From assembly GCA_029941865.1 (NCBI GenBank), contig JAPYTO010000019.1, positions 1 through 51,036 on the forward strand: a DNA stretch of 51,036 nucleotides, in the 5' to 3' direction. Within the stretch, counting starts at the first letter, position 1, and each line of letters starts with the position of its first letter. The DNA is from Fuerstiella sp. (GTDB taxonomy: Bacteria > Planctomycetota > Planctomycetia > Planctomycetales > Planctomycetaceae). Position numbers and translations under genes: made by a program. This document shows positions 36,703 to 46,395 of the stretch, piece after piece. The notes beneath the pieces are model-generated. The model was not told where the DNA came from and did no database searches. It saw only the letters and a list, made by a program, of their open reading frames with translations.

Positions 36703-37280
36703 TGCAATCCTCCCTCCTCGGCGAGCTGCATTCGGACACACTCCATCAGAACTCGACGAATTCGTCCGAGTGACTGGTAGACCGAATTTGCAGGTCGCCC
36801 CAGATTCTTGGCGACCTTGTCGCCGTTCGCACCCGAGGCGTATCGCATCTGTATCAACTCACGGTCCTGGGGACGCAGTTGGCCGAGACACTTCGAGAGA
36901 GCCGCCTGCCGGACCTCCAGGTTCTCGTTGACGGCTTCGGACTGTTGTGCGACCAGATCCAGCACGTTGCCGTCCAGAAATGTCAATTTGCGACTGCGGT
37001 TGCGGCGATGACGGAAGACTTCCAGTCGGGCGATGGCTCGTCCCCATGCCAGAAAATTAGACCCTAATTCAAACTGATGCCACTTTGCCCAGATAACAAG
37101 ATTGGCCTCCTGCAGGACCTCGTCCGCATCGGCAGAATTGCCGACCAGGGGCAGAATGTACAGATACAATGGCCGTTGTGACTGCGTGAACTCACGAATG
37201 AACGCTTCCCCTGGTACGTCGCCATTCGGCGTTCCCGAAGAAACTCGCGCTCGATCGATGTTGTTTGCAGGGTCAAACAT
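36699..37280 (-). CDS. ECF sigma factor, Rhodopirellula/Verrucomicrobium type
   Basis: ATG 37280 gives 193 residues. The frame runs further to a TTG at 37316, but that overlaps a terminator hairpin. Sigma region 2 is at about 28-95: FTQSQRPLYLYILPLVG, ADEVLQEANLVIWAKW, FLAWGRAIARLEVFRHRR. Region 4 covers about 130-185: LRPQDRELIQMRYASG, KVAKNLGRPANSVYQSLGRIRRVLMECVR. The YLYILPLVGNSADADEVLQE form is typical of the planctomycete/Verrucomicrobium ECF group. It directs RNA polymerase to an unknown regulon and is coupled to the membrane-anchored anti-sigma-like fusion protein downstream. Only about 27 bases separate the start from the upstream terminator. Confidence 0.9.
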   Translation of the reverse strand: MFDPANNIDRARVSSGTPNGDVPGEAFIREFTQSQRPLYLYILPLVGNSADADEVLQEANLVIWAKWHQFELGSNFLAWGRAIARLEVFRHRRNRSRKLTFLDGNVLDLVAQQSEAVNENLEVRQAALSKCLGQLRPQDRELIQMRYASGANGDKVAKNLGRPANSVYQSLGRIRRVLMECVRMQLAEEGGLQ

Positions 37281-37307
37281 AGGAAACACAAACAGTTGTA
37301 ACAGGTC

Positions 37308-37345
37308 AAAAAACAAGCCCCAATCGATTACTGATTGAGGCTTGT
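37308..37345 (-). terminator. Intrinsic terminator between DUF1501 gene and sigma factor
   Basis: On the minus strand a 13-bp stem (ACAAGCCTCAATC/GATTGGGGCTTGT, one G-U pair, 7-base loop) is followed by six T. The stem occupies 37313-37325 and 37333-37345. It lies 26 bases after the DUF1501 stop and ends about 27 bases before the sigma-factor ATG. Confidence 0.85.
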
Positions 37346-37370
37346 GCTGTTCAAATCCGCAGGAAGCGAA

Positions 37371-38711
37371 CTAACCAAGCAGCTCTTTAATGGGCGTGCC
37401 GCCGTTTGCCAGCTTCATCGGGCGACCACGTTTTGACGTGTGAACAGTGTTCAACGGGATCCCCAGGGCGTGGGCGACCGTGGCCCAGATGTCGCTCGGC
37501 AGGTAGGCTTTGCTGTTATCAGCCACTCGAACACCGTCGAAATCAGTGGCACCAACCGCCTGACCGTTGGCCAATCCGCCACCACCGATCATATTTGACC
37601 AGCTGGCTGCCCAGTGATCGCGACCCGTGTTCTGGTTGATCCGCGGAGTGCGTCCGAACTCGCCCATCCAGACGATAACCGTATCATCCAGCATACCTCG
37701 TTGCTTCAGGTCAGTAACGAGGCCGGAAATACCCCGGTCAAGAATGGGAAGTCGTTGCTGGCTGAGAGTGTTGAAGACGTCCTGGTGCAGGTCCCAGCCA
37801 CCGAGATTCACTTCGACAAACGGTACGCCGGTCTGCACAAGTCGTCGGGCCATCAGCAGACTCTGGCCGAAACCGTTGCCGCCTCCCATGCCCATTGCTC
37901 CACCGCCACCGGCGGCAGGATTGTACAAAGCCTTGGTCTCGTCGGTTTCTGCTTCGAGTCCGAGGAAATCGTCTGCCTTGTCCACGTCGAAGGCTGCCAT
38001 CTGTCGCGAGGTCATTAGATTGACCGCACTCTTGTAGACGTCCTTGTGAGCTTCCGGCAATTCCCCTCGTTTGGACTTGATGAAGTTGGACTCCACCGCC
38101 GCCAGCATCTCCAGTCGACCGGGCAGGCGTTTTTTGCCCTCTTCCGACGGAGCATTGTTAATCCGACCGTCGCTGCCAACAACAAACGGAGCGTGTGACA
38201 TGCCGAGGAACCCGGCCTGTCCGGAACCGCCCCCCACAGAGACAAAGGATGGGATCTCAAGAGCCGATCGTGTACGACCGAGTTCGTAGCTGACAACGGA
38301 ACCGAACGTTGGGTGGGTAACTGTGGGGTTTGGCACGTAACCGGTGTGCATGAAGTATCGTCCGCGACCGTGGTCCGCTTCACGAGTACTCATGGAACGA
38401 ACAATAGAAAGGTCTTTGAAGACCTTTGCGGTTTCCGGCATGTGCTCACTGATCTGTACACCGGGAGCAGCGGTATCGATGGGGTTAAATTCTCCACCGT
38501 TCTTGGAACCGGGCTTCAGATCCCAGATGTCAATGGTCGGTGGCCCGCCGCTCATCCACATCAGGATGCAGGACTTGTTGCGGGCCTTCAGTGCGGCTGC
38601 GTTGGCCTGCACGTGCGACAGAAAGTTCATGGCCGGAAGCGTAGCTGCCGCTGTCGCCATGTGCTGCATGAAGTGACGACGACCCATTCCGTAGTTGTTC
38701 CAGATTGACAT
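37371..38711 (-). CDS. DUF1501 domain protein
   Basis: ATG 38711 has GGAG 9 bases upstream; the frame extends to 38762 without support. The 446-residue protein starts with [24 protein letters not shown], a Tat-like or signal-anchor N-terminus. It contains the DUF1501 core in order: [81 protein letters not shown] and GRDHW. DUF1501 proteins have an alkaline-phosphatase/sulfatase-like fold and in planctomycetes are almost always next to DUF1549/DUF1553 genes, as here. The reaction is unknown. The gene follows the DUF1549/DUF1553 gene after 80 bases, so they are probably co-transcribed, and an intrinsic terminator follows. Confidence 0.92.
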   Translation of the reverse strand: MSIWNNYGMGRRHFMQHMATAAATLPAMNFLSHVQANAAALKARNKSCILMWMSGGPPTIDIWDLKPGSKNGGEFNPIDTAAPGVQISEHMPETAKVFKDLSIVRSMSTREADHGRGRYFMHTGYVPNPTVTHPTFGSVVSYELGRTRSALEIPSFVSVGGGSGQAGFLGMSHAPFVVGSDGRINNAPSEEGKKRLPGRLEMLAAVESNFIKSKRGELPEAHKDVYKSAVNLMTSRQMAAFDVDKADDFLGLEAETDETKALYNPAAGGGGAMGMGGGNGFGQSLLMARRLVQTGVPFVEVNLGGWDLHQDVFNTLSQQRLPILDRGISGLVTDLKQRGMLDDTVIVWMGEFGRTPRINQNTGRDHWAASWSNMIGGGGLANGQAVGATDFDGVRVADNSKAYLPSDIWATVAHALGIPLNTVHTSKRGRPMKLANGGTPIKELLG

Positions 38712-38791
38712 CTTCAATTCTCCAGATTGGAAGGTAAGACTTGTATTAAAGGATTTTGCCAAACGTATTTGGTGAATAGTTCCAAAGTGCT

Positions 38792-40438
38792 TTAGTGAAC
38801 GCAGATGAACTCGTTGGAATTCAGCAGGGCCCAGAACAGATCCTGGTAGGCATAGACTTTCCCACGTGCTCCATAGGCGCTGATCATGCGTTGAGCTTTG
38901 CCGAGTTCGCCACGGGACGGTCGTCGACTTAGTGCTGCCAGGTACAAATCCTGTAGCTTTTCGGAGTCTTTGCCCGGCTTACTGAAGGTTTCAAACAGAA
39001 AACTGCCGCGATCGGCGTTGACGGCTTTTTCAATCAGTTCGCTGTTCATCATCATCAATGCCTGAGGGATCGTGCCGTTGAAAGTTGTCGCTTCGTCGTT
39101 TTCATCTGTGTCGAAGGCAGCGACAAATTGCTGCATCCAGCGACGACGTTGACTTTCCTGAGCTTCCCAGCCACCTTTGCCAGCCTTGTGAGCATTCGTG
39201 GCGGAAATCAGTGAGTCGTAGAGTTGTTCGGCCTGCATGGACTTGATGTACATATGGCTGAACAAAGGCATTTCACCAGCGGATGGGTTGTCGACGGTGT
39301 TGTCTTCTCCAAACCGACTGGTGAGCGAATAGGGGGTACTGTTGGCAATCCAGCCAATCATCGCTTTGATGTCGTAGTCGCTCTTTACGAATTCGGCAGC
39401 AAGCCGGTCCAGCACTTCCGGGTGCGACGCAGGATTGTGCGGACCCATGTCGTCGACAGGACGGGTGAAACCGTACCCAAAGAACTGACCCCAGATGCGG
39501 TTTACGAACGCTTTCGCGATCAGCGGCGTTTCTCCGTTGTCGGCAGCAACCAGCAGTTTTCCGAATTCTTTGCGACGATCGAAGGCATTGGGATCGACCT
39601 TTTTGCCCATGTAAATTGGAAATGCGACCTGCATCAGGCCACTTCGCTTTTCAAAATAGACAGGTCCACTGAAGTCACGGGTCACGACTTCTGAGAAGTC
39701 GTCAACACGCCGTCCGGTTTTCGGGTCGACCTTGCGATGCTCGATCTTTCTGACCTGGCGAAAGAAACTGTTGAACTCCCAGAACTGACTTTGTTGCCAG
39801 TTATTGAATGGATGATTGTGACACTGTGTACACTGCACCTGCATGCCCAGAAACATCTTTGTGGTCATGGCAGTCAACTGAACCGCTTCGTCCGGCATCT
39901 GCATCTGAGCCAACGTGTAGTTGACCGCCCCGTTTTCTTCGAAGTGACCTTCGCCCGTCACGAGGTCGACCACGATATCATTCCACGGACGGTTCTTCGC
40001 AAATGCTTCGCGAAAGAATTTTTCCATCCCGCTACGACTGACTCGCCGAGGCGTTCTTCTGCCGACGCAGTTATTCGTCCAGATGGTCGTGAAGTTGCGG
40101 ACGTAGTCCTGGCTATCCAGCAGTTCGCCGATCAACACGGATTTTTTTCGAGGACTGTCGTCGGACAGATAACGTTTTGCTTCTTCCAGAGTTGGAATTC
40201 GTCCAACGATGTCCAGATAGACGCGACGAACCCACTCGCCGTCGTCAGCGACCGCCGACGGCTTAATCTCGTTGTCCTCGTAGGCCTGTTGAATATTTGC
40301 ATCAATGAATTCAACAATGGACAGCTCTGCCGCGTCTGCGCCAAATCCAATATTGCACGTTGCGACACCAGCAGCAAAAACGCTGACGCTCAGAGTCACA
40401 CCAGAAATTCGCTGAATCCATTGAGGCAAAGGGCTCAT
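38792..40438 (-). CDS. DUF1549-DUF1553 protein with CxxCH motif
   Basis: The 548-residue protein has a signal peptide (about residues 1-35; [23 protein letters not shown]). DUF1549 follows with [24 protein letters not shown] and the heme-binding type CTQCHNHPF (CxxCH), and then DUF1553 with [27 protein letters not shown], and a C-terminal [16 protein letters not shown] end. It is the common planctomycete form, about 150 residues shorter than the copy at 34603-36702, because it lacks the anti-sigma-like N-terminus. A covalently bound heme c is possible from the CxxCH but untested. It is the first gene of a pair with DUF1501. Confidence 0.92.
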   Translation of the reverse strand: MSPLPQWIQRISGVTLSVSVFAAGVATCNIGFGADAAELSIVEFIDANIQQAYEDNEIKPSAVADDGEWVRRVYLDIVGRIPTLEEAKRYLSDDSPRKKSVLIGELLDSQDYVRNFTTIWTNNCVGRRTPRRVSRSGMEKFFREAFAKNRPWNDIVVDLVTGEGHFEENGAVNYTLAQMQMPDEAVQLTAMTTKMFLGMQVQCTQCHNHPFNNWQQSQFWEFNSFFRQVRKIEHRKVDPKTGRRVDDFSEVVTRDFSGPVYFEKRSGLMQVAFPIYMGKKVDPNAFDRRKEFGKLLVAADNGETPLIAKAFVNRIWGQFFGYGFTRPVDDMGPHNPASHPEVLDRLAAEFVKSDYDIKAMIGWIANSTPYSLTSRFGEDNTVDNPSAGEMPLFSHMYIKSMQAEQLYDSLISATNAHKAGKGGWEAQESQRRRWMQQFVAAFDTDENDEATTFNGTIPQALMMMNSELIEKAVNADRGSFLFETFSKPGKDSEKLQDLYLAALSRRPSRGELGKAQRMISAYGARGKVYAYQDLFWALLNSNEFICVH

Positions 40439-40690
40439 GTTTTAGGGCTCCGAAACTATCTTACGAGCAGTAAATGGGGTGTCTCAGGAAGGTACACCAT
40501 CAAATCGTCATTGTGTTCGTCGTATTTTCTGAGTTAATCTAGCAAGATTCAGAAATTATATCAGCTGTCGACAGCCTTCTCTGACGCGTCTCACTGTAAC
40601 ACGCAAGTCCAGCAGCAGGGCTGATTTGACGCCGCTGACTGGCTCACGTTCTGTGGATCATGCCCACAAGTACTGTTCAGGTGTTCACTT

Positions 40691-42085
40691 ATGCAGATTA
40701 CGTTCCTGGGGGCCGCCGGCGAAGTCACTGGCAGCCAACACCTGATTGAAACGGACACACGACGCATTCTTCTGGATTGCGGTTTGTTTCAGGGGAATGA
40801 CGAGGAAACTCGTCCGAAGAACATGAAGTTTCACTGCGTGCCACGAAAACTGGACGCCGTCATTCTGTCACACGCCCACATCGACCACTCCGGAAATCTT
40901 CCTGGACTGGTAAAAGCCGGCTTCGACAATCCCATCTTCTGCACGCGGGCAACAGCTGACATCGCCACCATGATGCTACGTGACAGTGCGAAGATACAGC
41001 GGGAAGATGCAAAGTATCTTGCGAAAAAGGCGTCCACCGGAGATCCGCCGGTCGAACCGTTGTACTCGGAAGACAACGCCCGAGAAGTAGGCCGACTGTT
41101 TGAATATGTGCCGTTTGGGGAATGGGAAACACTCGGCGACGACGTTCGTCTGCGTTTTCATCACGCCGGGCACATTCTGGGGTCGGCGATCTGCGAGCTG
41201 GAACTGCTGGACCAGGGCACGTGGAAACGACTGGTGTTCACCGGTGATCTGGGTCGCCGGGGAAAGCCTTTGCTGCATGATCCGGTCACTGTGGAACGCT
41301 GTGACGTGGTCATCACGGAATCGACTTACGGTAACCGCGTTCATCCGGATACCGGCGACGTCAAAGCAGCGCTGCAGCGCATTATTTGCGACGCGTCGCG
41401 CAACGGTGGGAAAGTGATCATTCCGGCCTTCAGCCTGGGGCGCACCCAGTTGCTGGTCTATCTGCTAAACGAACTGCGTAACGAAAATGCGATGTGCCGC
41501 GTTCCGGTGTATATCGACAGTCCCCTGGCGACTCGGCTGACAGACATTTATCGTGATCATCAGGAAGGCCTGGACGCCGATGTTCAGGAAACGCTGAGGC
41601 TTGACGACGACATCTTTGGCTTTGACGGTCTGACTTATGTCCGCTCACGAGACGAAAGTATCGCTCTAAACCGTCAGGGTGGGCCCGTTGTGGTCATTTC
41701 TGCCAGCGGCATGTGCGAAAACGGTCGGGTCGTGCATCATCTCAAACATACGGTTTCGGGCCCCAGGAACACCATAATGATCATCGGCTACCAAGCTAAG
41801 GGCACGCTGGGACGCCAGCTGATTCAGCGTAAGGAGCACGTCTACATACATGGTCGGCGATATCGTTTGGAAGCCAATGTCGAAACGATCAATGGCCTTT
41901 CCGCCCATGCAGATGCGGTAGACTTCAAGTGGTGGTTTGACACGTTGAAACGAAACGGTGGCTGTGGTCGCGCATTCATCGTGCATGGCGAAACAGAGTC
42001 TGCCAAGGCCATGGCAGACCTCATTGACGACGCCTGCGACACGCCGCCCGTGATACCGCAATTCGGCGAATCCTTCGAGGTTTGA
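40691..42085 (+). CDS. Beta-CASP metallo-beta-lactamase-fold hydrolase (RNA-processing type)
   Basis: The 464-residue protein has the metallo-beta-lactamase fold with SHAHIDHSG (HxHxDH, residues 58-66), HHAGHILGSA and the next metal ligand in FTGDLGR. ESTYGNRVH begins the beta-CASP insert (IPAFSLGRTQLLVYLL, VYIDSPLATRLTDIY, and VISASGMCENGRVVHHLKH). The C-terminus is VNGLSAHADAVDFKWW and AFIVHGE. This group includes the CPSF-73-like and YsxA-like RNA nucleases; the N-terminus LGAAGEVTGSQHLIET is typical. It probably cuts or trims RNA in the cytoplasm, though some relatives have other substrates. It converges on the histone-like gene. Confidence 0.92.
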   Translation: MQITFLGAAGEVTGSQHLIETDTRRILLDCGLFQGNDEETRPKNMKFHCVPRKLDAVILSHAHIDHSGNLPGLVKAGFDNPIFCTRATADIATMMLRDSAKIQREDAKYLAKKASTGDPPVEPLYSEDNAREVGRLFEYVPFGEWETLGDDVRLRFHHAGHILGSAICELELLDQGTWKRLVFTGDLGRRGKPLLHDPVTVERCDVVITESTYGNRVHPDTGDVKAALQRIICDASRNGGKVIIPAFSLGRTQLLVYLLNELRNENAMCRVPVYIDSPLATRLTDIYRDHQEGLDADVQETLRLDDDIFGFDGLTYVRSRDESIALNRQGGPVVVISASGMCENGRVVHHLKHTVSGPRNTIMIIGYQAKGTLGRQLIQRKEHVYIHGRRYRLEANVETINGLSAHADAVDFKWWFDTLKRNGGCGRAFIVHGETESAKAMADLIDDACDTPPVIPQFGESFEV

Positions 42086-42103
42086 CCAACGTCGGGCGGT
42101 ACA

Positions 42104-42613
42104 CTACCTCAGTTTCAGTGCCAGTCGTTCCTGAAACTCCAAAGCAAAGGCTTCGTCATCCGACAGGCAGCGGTTGTTCATTGCCAGGATTTTGCGAATC
42201 CTGCCCACGGTCTGTTTGGCGGGACTGGTTAATCGCATCACCAACTCATCCGGTGGAAATTCTTCCAACTCACGAATTGTGTGAATGCCCAGAAACGCGA
42301 ACGCTTCCTGAGCGTCCAGATCGTTCTGAAAGACCACCGCTAAAGGAGCATCGGTGGGAATCCGCGACCGGCCCATTTTCTTGCCGGCTTTCTTGGTGCG
42401 GATGCCCGTGGTCATGGTGGCGCGTCGGACACCCTTCTTTTTTGCAGGCTTCGCTGCGCCTTTGGGCAGCTTTTTTGGCACTTTTTTGGCGGCTGGCTTC
42501 TTAACCGCCGGCTTTTTAGCGGCGGTTTTCTTCGGAGCCGTTTTTTTCTTTACGGCCTTCTTCCGGACTGCAGCCGCCTTTTTGGCTTTTGCAGGTGCTT
42601 TTTTCTTAGCCAT
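42104..42613 (-). CDS. Lysine/alanine-rich histone-H1-like protein with C-terminal helical domain
   Basis: The 169-residue protein has two unequal parts. Residues 1-90 are almost only K, A, P and V in short repeats (KKAPAKAKKAAAVRKK, KKPAVKKPAAKKVPKK), like histone H1 or bacterial H1-like tails that bind DNA without sequence preference. Residues about 95-165 form an ordinary soluble domain (VVFQNDLDAQEAFAFLG, IRELEEFPPDELVMRLTSPAKQTVGRIRKIL) whose GI.TI.EL pattern resembles helix-hairpin-helix-like units. It is probably a nucleoid protein, a reasonable role for planctomycetes with condensed nucleoids. GGTGA precedes the start. The lysine codons are mixed AAG/AAA, so it is not a simple-repeat artefact. 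Confidence 0.75.
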   Translation of the reverse strand: MAKKKAPAKAKKAAAVRKKAVKKKTAPKKTAAKKPAVKKPAAKKVPKKLPKGAAKPAKKKGVRRATMTTGIRTKKAGKKMGRSRIPTDAPLAVVFQNDLDAQEAFAFLGIHTIRELEEFPPDELVMRLTSPAKQTVGRIRKILAMNNRCLSDDEAFALEFQERLALKLR

Positions 42614-42819
42614 CTACTTCACCGATCTGTCTTGCTTGATATTTCCGATCGCGGAGCAACACTCTTGCCAAAACGCGTTCGAAAAGGTTATCTGCGTCGA
42701 CAGAGTCTCAGCAGTGCCGGTAGCGTAGCCAAATTCCGAGGCCTTCGCCACGAAGTCGGCGTCGCATGTTGTAGGTCCGTATGATTCGCTTTCGGGTTGC
42801 CGTCAGGCCAGGAATAACC

Positions 42820-43320
42820 ATGCCCAATGACTCTCCATTTCCGCCAGCCGTGGACTCCGATTCTCCCTGGCAGGGCGAAAAATGGCAGCAGCACACCCTC
42901 TTACTCCTGAATTCCTACGAGAAATGGGTGGGGCGATCTCTCATTTCGCGTGACACGGCGGAGGCTGACGCTCGAAAACTGTTCCTGAGCCCGGTTGTGA
43001 TCGTTGCTCACGGCCCTGAAGAAGACCCGCTCCTGAACTACGGAAATCAGGCTGCGCTGGAGCTTTGGGAGATGTCGCTGAGCGAATTGCTGGGGACGCC
43101 GTCCCGCAAAACGGCCGAATCCGTCCATCGCAGCGAACGGGCGGAATTGCTCCGAAGGACAAAGAAGTTCGGATTCATTGACGACTACTCGGGAATTCGC
43201 ATTTCGTCATCTGGTCGTCGCTTTCGAATCAAAAAGGCCACCGTATGGAACGTCGTGAATGTGGACGATACATACGTCGGCCAGGCTGCGGCGTTCTCAG
43301 ATTGGAAGCAACTGCCTTAG
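42820..43320 (+). CDS. MEKHLA-domain protein (PAS-like)
   Basis: ATG 42820 has AGGA upstream and gives 166 residues; the frame also opens at 42781 without a ribosome site. Most of the protein is the MEKHLA domain, a PAS-like sensor fold named from plant HD-ZIP III proteins and found alone in some bacteria. QHTLLLLNSYEKWVG, FLSPVVIVAHGPEEDPLLNYGN, AALELWEMSLSELLGTPSRKTAE and FGFIDDYSGIRISSSGRRFRIKKATVWNV match it. It has no enzymatic motif and probably binds a small molecule. Its stop overlaps by four bases with the stop of the convergent STAS-like gene. Confidence 0.85.
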   Translation: MPNDSPFPPAVDSDSPWQGEKWQQHTLLLLNSYEKWVGRSLISRDTAEADARKLFLSPVVIVAHGPEEDPLLNYGNQAALELWEMSLSELLGTPSRKTAESVHRSERAELLRRTKKFGFIDDYSGIRISSSGRRFRIKKATVWNVVNVDDTYVGQAAAFSDWKQLP

Positions 43321-43775
43321 TTATTCGCGGGCTCAGCGTCCAGACGGACAGCGTCAATCAGCGCCGCTGAGTCCACTTTGGAGGTGAACTTCTGTCGATG
43401 GTATTCCACCTGCTGGCCCGGAGTGTGGTCCCGCACAGCTTCATCGTTCAGATAAAACGTGCTCCCGTTCTGCTGACGAAAGAACATTCTGAACCACAGC
43501 ATCTGCTCAACATTCGGCTGCGGCGAATGCAGTTGAACGTTAATGCCGTTTTCGTACCACTCGTACAGCATGCCAAAGAAACCGCTTGGAATGTATTTCA
43601 CCGATTCCAGGTTCACGGCGACTGACCTGTATTCCTCCCGTTCGATCAGGTCCGCCAGGACTTCCCTCAGAAGTGCCAGATCGGCACCGTCCCAGATTTC
43701 AATGTCATCGAGGCCAACGATTGCCAGTTGTCCTTCAACGATGAGATTCAGCCGTTGTCGTTTCTTTCGGTTCAT
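43317..43775 (-). CDS. STAS-like protein
   Basis: The 152-residue protein has a STAS-type central region: LIVEGQLAIVGLDDIEIWDGADLALL, then a strand SVAVNLESVKYIPSGFFGMLYEW at about 51-73, the spot where anti-sigma-factor antagonists have the DSSG phosphoserine loop. Here it reads IPSGFFG, so a serine is kept but the neighbourhood is altered. The C-terminal part (from about 85) is extra. STAS proteins bind anti-sigma kinases, so a partner-switch role is possible but not shown. It is tail-to-tail with the MEKHLA gene (TTAG overlap). Three AAAYGTTGY repeats lie about 200 bases upstream of its start. Confidence 0.6.
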   Translation of the reverse strand: MNRKKRQRLNLIVEGQLAIVGLDDIEIWDGADLALLREVLADLIEREEYRSVAVNLESVKYIPSGFFGMLYEWYENGINVQLHSPQPNVEQMLWFRMFFRQQNGSTFYLNDEAVRDHTPGQQVEYHRQKFTSKVDSAALIDAVRLDAEPANN

Positions 43776-43954
43776 CAGTCCATCCGATTAGGGTGCTCGT
43801 TGCTTCGATGCTTCGAGGGGGGGCTTTTGACTTTGCAAACAGTGAACCGAAACACGACGGATTCTGATGCACTTTCCCAACAGGCCAATAACCCCATATT
43901 TCCCATTGGGTTAGGTCAAAACCCGACTTCGACCACAAAATCACTGGACGCAAC

Positions 43955-43994
43955 AAATGTTGCCGAAACGTTGTTGTCCTGAACAAAACGTTGT
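43955..43994. promoter_or_regulatory. AAAYGTTGY repeats upstream of the STAS-like gene
   Basis: AAATGTTGC at 43955, AAACGTTGT at 43966 and AAACGTTGT at 43986 are spaced 11 and 20 bases apart, close to one and two helical turns. Each lies in a small ACAA...TTGT inverted arrangement. They lie between the STAS start (43775) and the kinase remnant and might be an operator. Function is inference. Confidence 0.3.
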
Positions 43995-44082
43995 ATTTCG
44001 CAAACACATGACTCCCACTATCCAGTGTACGCATGAACAGTAGTGTTGAGTTATTGACATTGGCACGGCCCCAACCCTTCCA

Positions 44083-44381
44083 TTATGTCACCGCGATGAT
44101 GCCCACTGGTGAATCATCCGAACTCTCAGAATCCTGAATTCGAGCATGACGTTCGCACAACCTTCGGATCACCGCCCCGGGGTGGCGGCATTCTTTCCAG
44201 CATCGAATCAGGCTGATGGACGCATTGAGCCACGCGCGGCCGGAAAGCGGCGACCGCCCGCGAGCGTCGAATGGATGAGAAGACCGTCGTTCGGTATCTG
44301 CTGGCCATTCTGCGTGAGCGAGGGTGCTGAATTGAATCCTGCCACCGTAGAAGCGGCTAAGCCGACTTCCTGACACCACAT
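44083..44381 (-). pseudogene. Possible receiver-domain relic behind the broken sensor kinase
   Basis: Directly downstream of the truncated kinase, frame 44385-44083 (minus) ends VIRRLCERHARIQ, then SPVGIIAVT, the pattern of a receiver-domain end (..ATRRIRE...PIIALTA). A second frame (44308-44126) has an MLERMPPPRGG piece just before it, similar to LMDMQMPVMDG. A frame change between the two would restore a receiver-like order. This suggests a decayed REC part of a former hybrid kinase, but similarity is faint and only visible by joining two frames. Confidence 0.3.
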
Positions 44382-45374
<993 letters not shown>

Positions 45375-45385
45375 GAACGGAGAGG

Positions 45386-45823
45386 TCAGGACGGCCAGGA
45401 TGCTGTTTCCGCGAATCGGCGTAAAACATAGTTCAATGCGGCCCAGTCAGCGTCGTCGGGATGAGCCAGCGGAACCCACATGTATTGAGACGTCGACGAC
45501 TTTCCTGGCAGCAGTTGCCATGCTTCATCGTGACCTGATGTCGCCATCAGAAGGTCGGAATCTGTCCTGCGAATCCCGATGGAAATAAGATCCGGCTGAC
45601 GAGACGTAATGCCGTCTATGACGACACTCAATTCGGCGTGGTTTTCACTGGGGATCATTGCCGTCGCCGTGAAGGCCAGCGACTCCGCCACTCGAGCCCG
45701 GCCGTCAATTATCGAACGTTCCTCATCGGGAAGAAATCCACAGAACTTCGCAGCCATGAGGATGCCGAGCATAGAGCTGACAAGTCCGAGCGTAATGCGG
45801 GTAAGGGCTGTCATGTTCTTCAT
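45386..45823 (-). pseudogene. Sensor histidine kinase pseudogene, 5' fragment
   Basis: This 145-residue frame holds the kinase N-terminus: a first membrane helix (residues 7-26, ITLGLVSSMLGILMAAKFCG) and an extracytoplasmic sensor part ending VPLAHPDDADWA. After that the frame goes wrong. Adding one base near 45440 changes the reading to IELCFTPIRGNSILAVLTSP and runs directly into the second membrane helix of the 3' fragment. So one deletion separates the two frames. It may be a true mutation or a sequencing error; the truncated 3' end favours a true pseudogene. Confidence 0.72.
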
Positions 45824-45890
45824 GATGGTTCTTCCGGATCAGAGCCGACACAAGCGTGCCGTTGGGGATTCTGACGTTTCCTGTTATGTG

Positions 45891-46163
45891 TTAATTGATA
45901 TGCCGAAGGTCGTATTTTTCGGCAGGTTGTCCTGTCCATCCACGATGTCCGCCAGCGAATCGCCTTCGCTGTCCGGGGCTGCCAAACAGCCAGAGCCGTG
46001 TCAGGCCTCCGTATTCGCCGCCCAGACGTGCGCAAACCTCCCATGGCCAGCCGCCACCAATAAATTCCGTCAGATTGCCAACGGGGAAACGGGGCCGCGG
46101 ACCGGGAATGCCTTTCATTGCATGAACGCGACGTTTGAAAAACAACGTAAACAGATCAGGCAA
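45891..46163 (-). pseudogene. Cytochrome P450 N-terminal fragment
   Basis: A TTG start at 46163 has AGGAGT 6 bases upstream. The frame reads PDLFTLFF, KGIPGPRPRFPVGN (the proline-rich hinge that opens P450s), WPWEVCARLGGEYGGLTRLW, LFGSP, which is the usual first 60 residues of a cytochrome P450. After about residue 62 the sequence has no P450 character and stops at residue 90. The heme-binding Cys and everything between are absent within several hundred bases, so this is a remnant. It lies between the broken kinase and the Ser/Thr kinase gene. Confidence 0.6.
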
Positions 46164-46395
46164 GAGTGTACTCCTGTGTGGCAGAGTGAACGGGTAAACA
46201 GCCATTCCGCGCCAGGTGCGGCCGCTGTGCTGCCATTGCATGGCAGACCGCGTGCGGCATCAACGACGTTCGGGCCGTTCTGGATTCTCTGACGTTTCTT
46301 AAGAGCTGACCACTGACAGTGATGAACCCCGCACCGCCACCGAATTGCGGCGTGCAATGATCCGAACAGAGAACCGTCCACTGCGGTATCACGGC

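Noticed and set aside
45609-46292. Plus-strand frame of 227 codons
   Set aside because: It covers the antisense of the kinase and P450 relics; the low-complexity composition is typical of a mirror frame.
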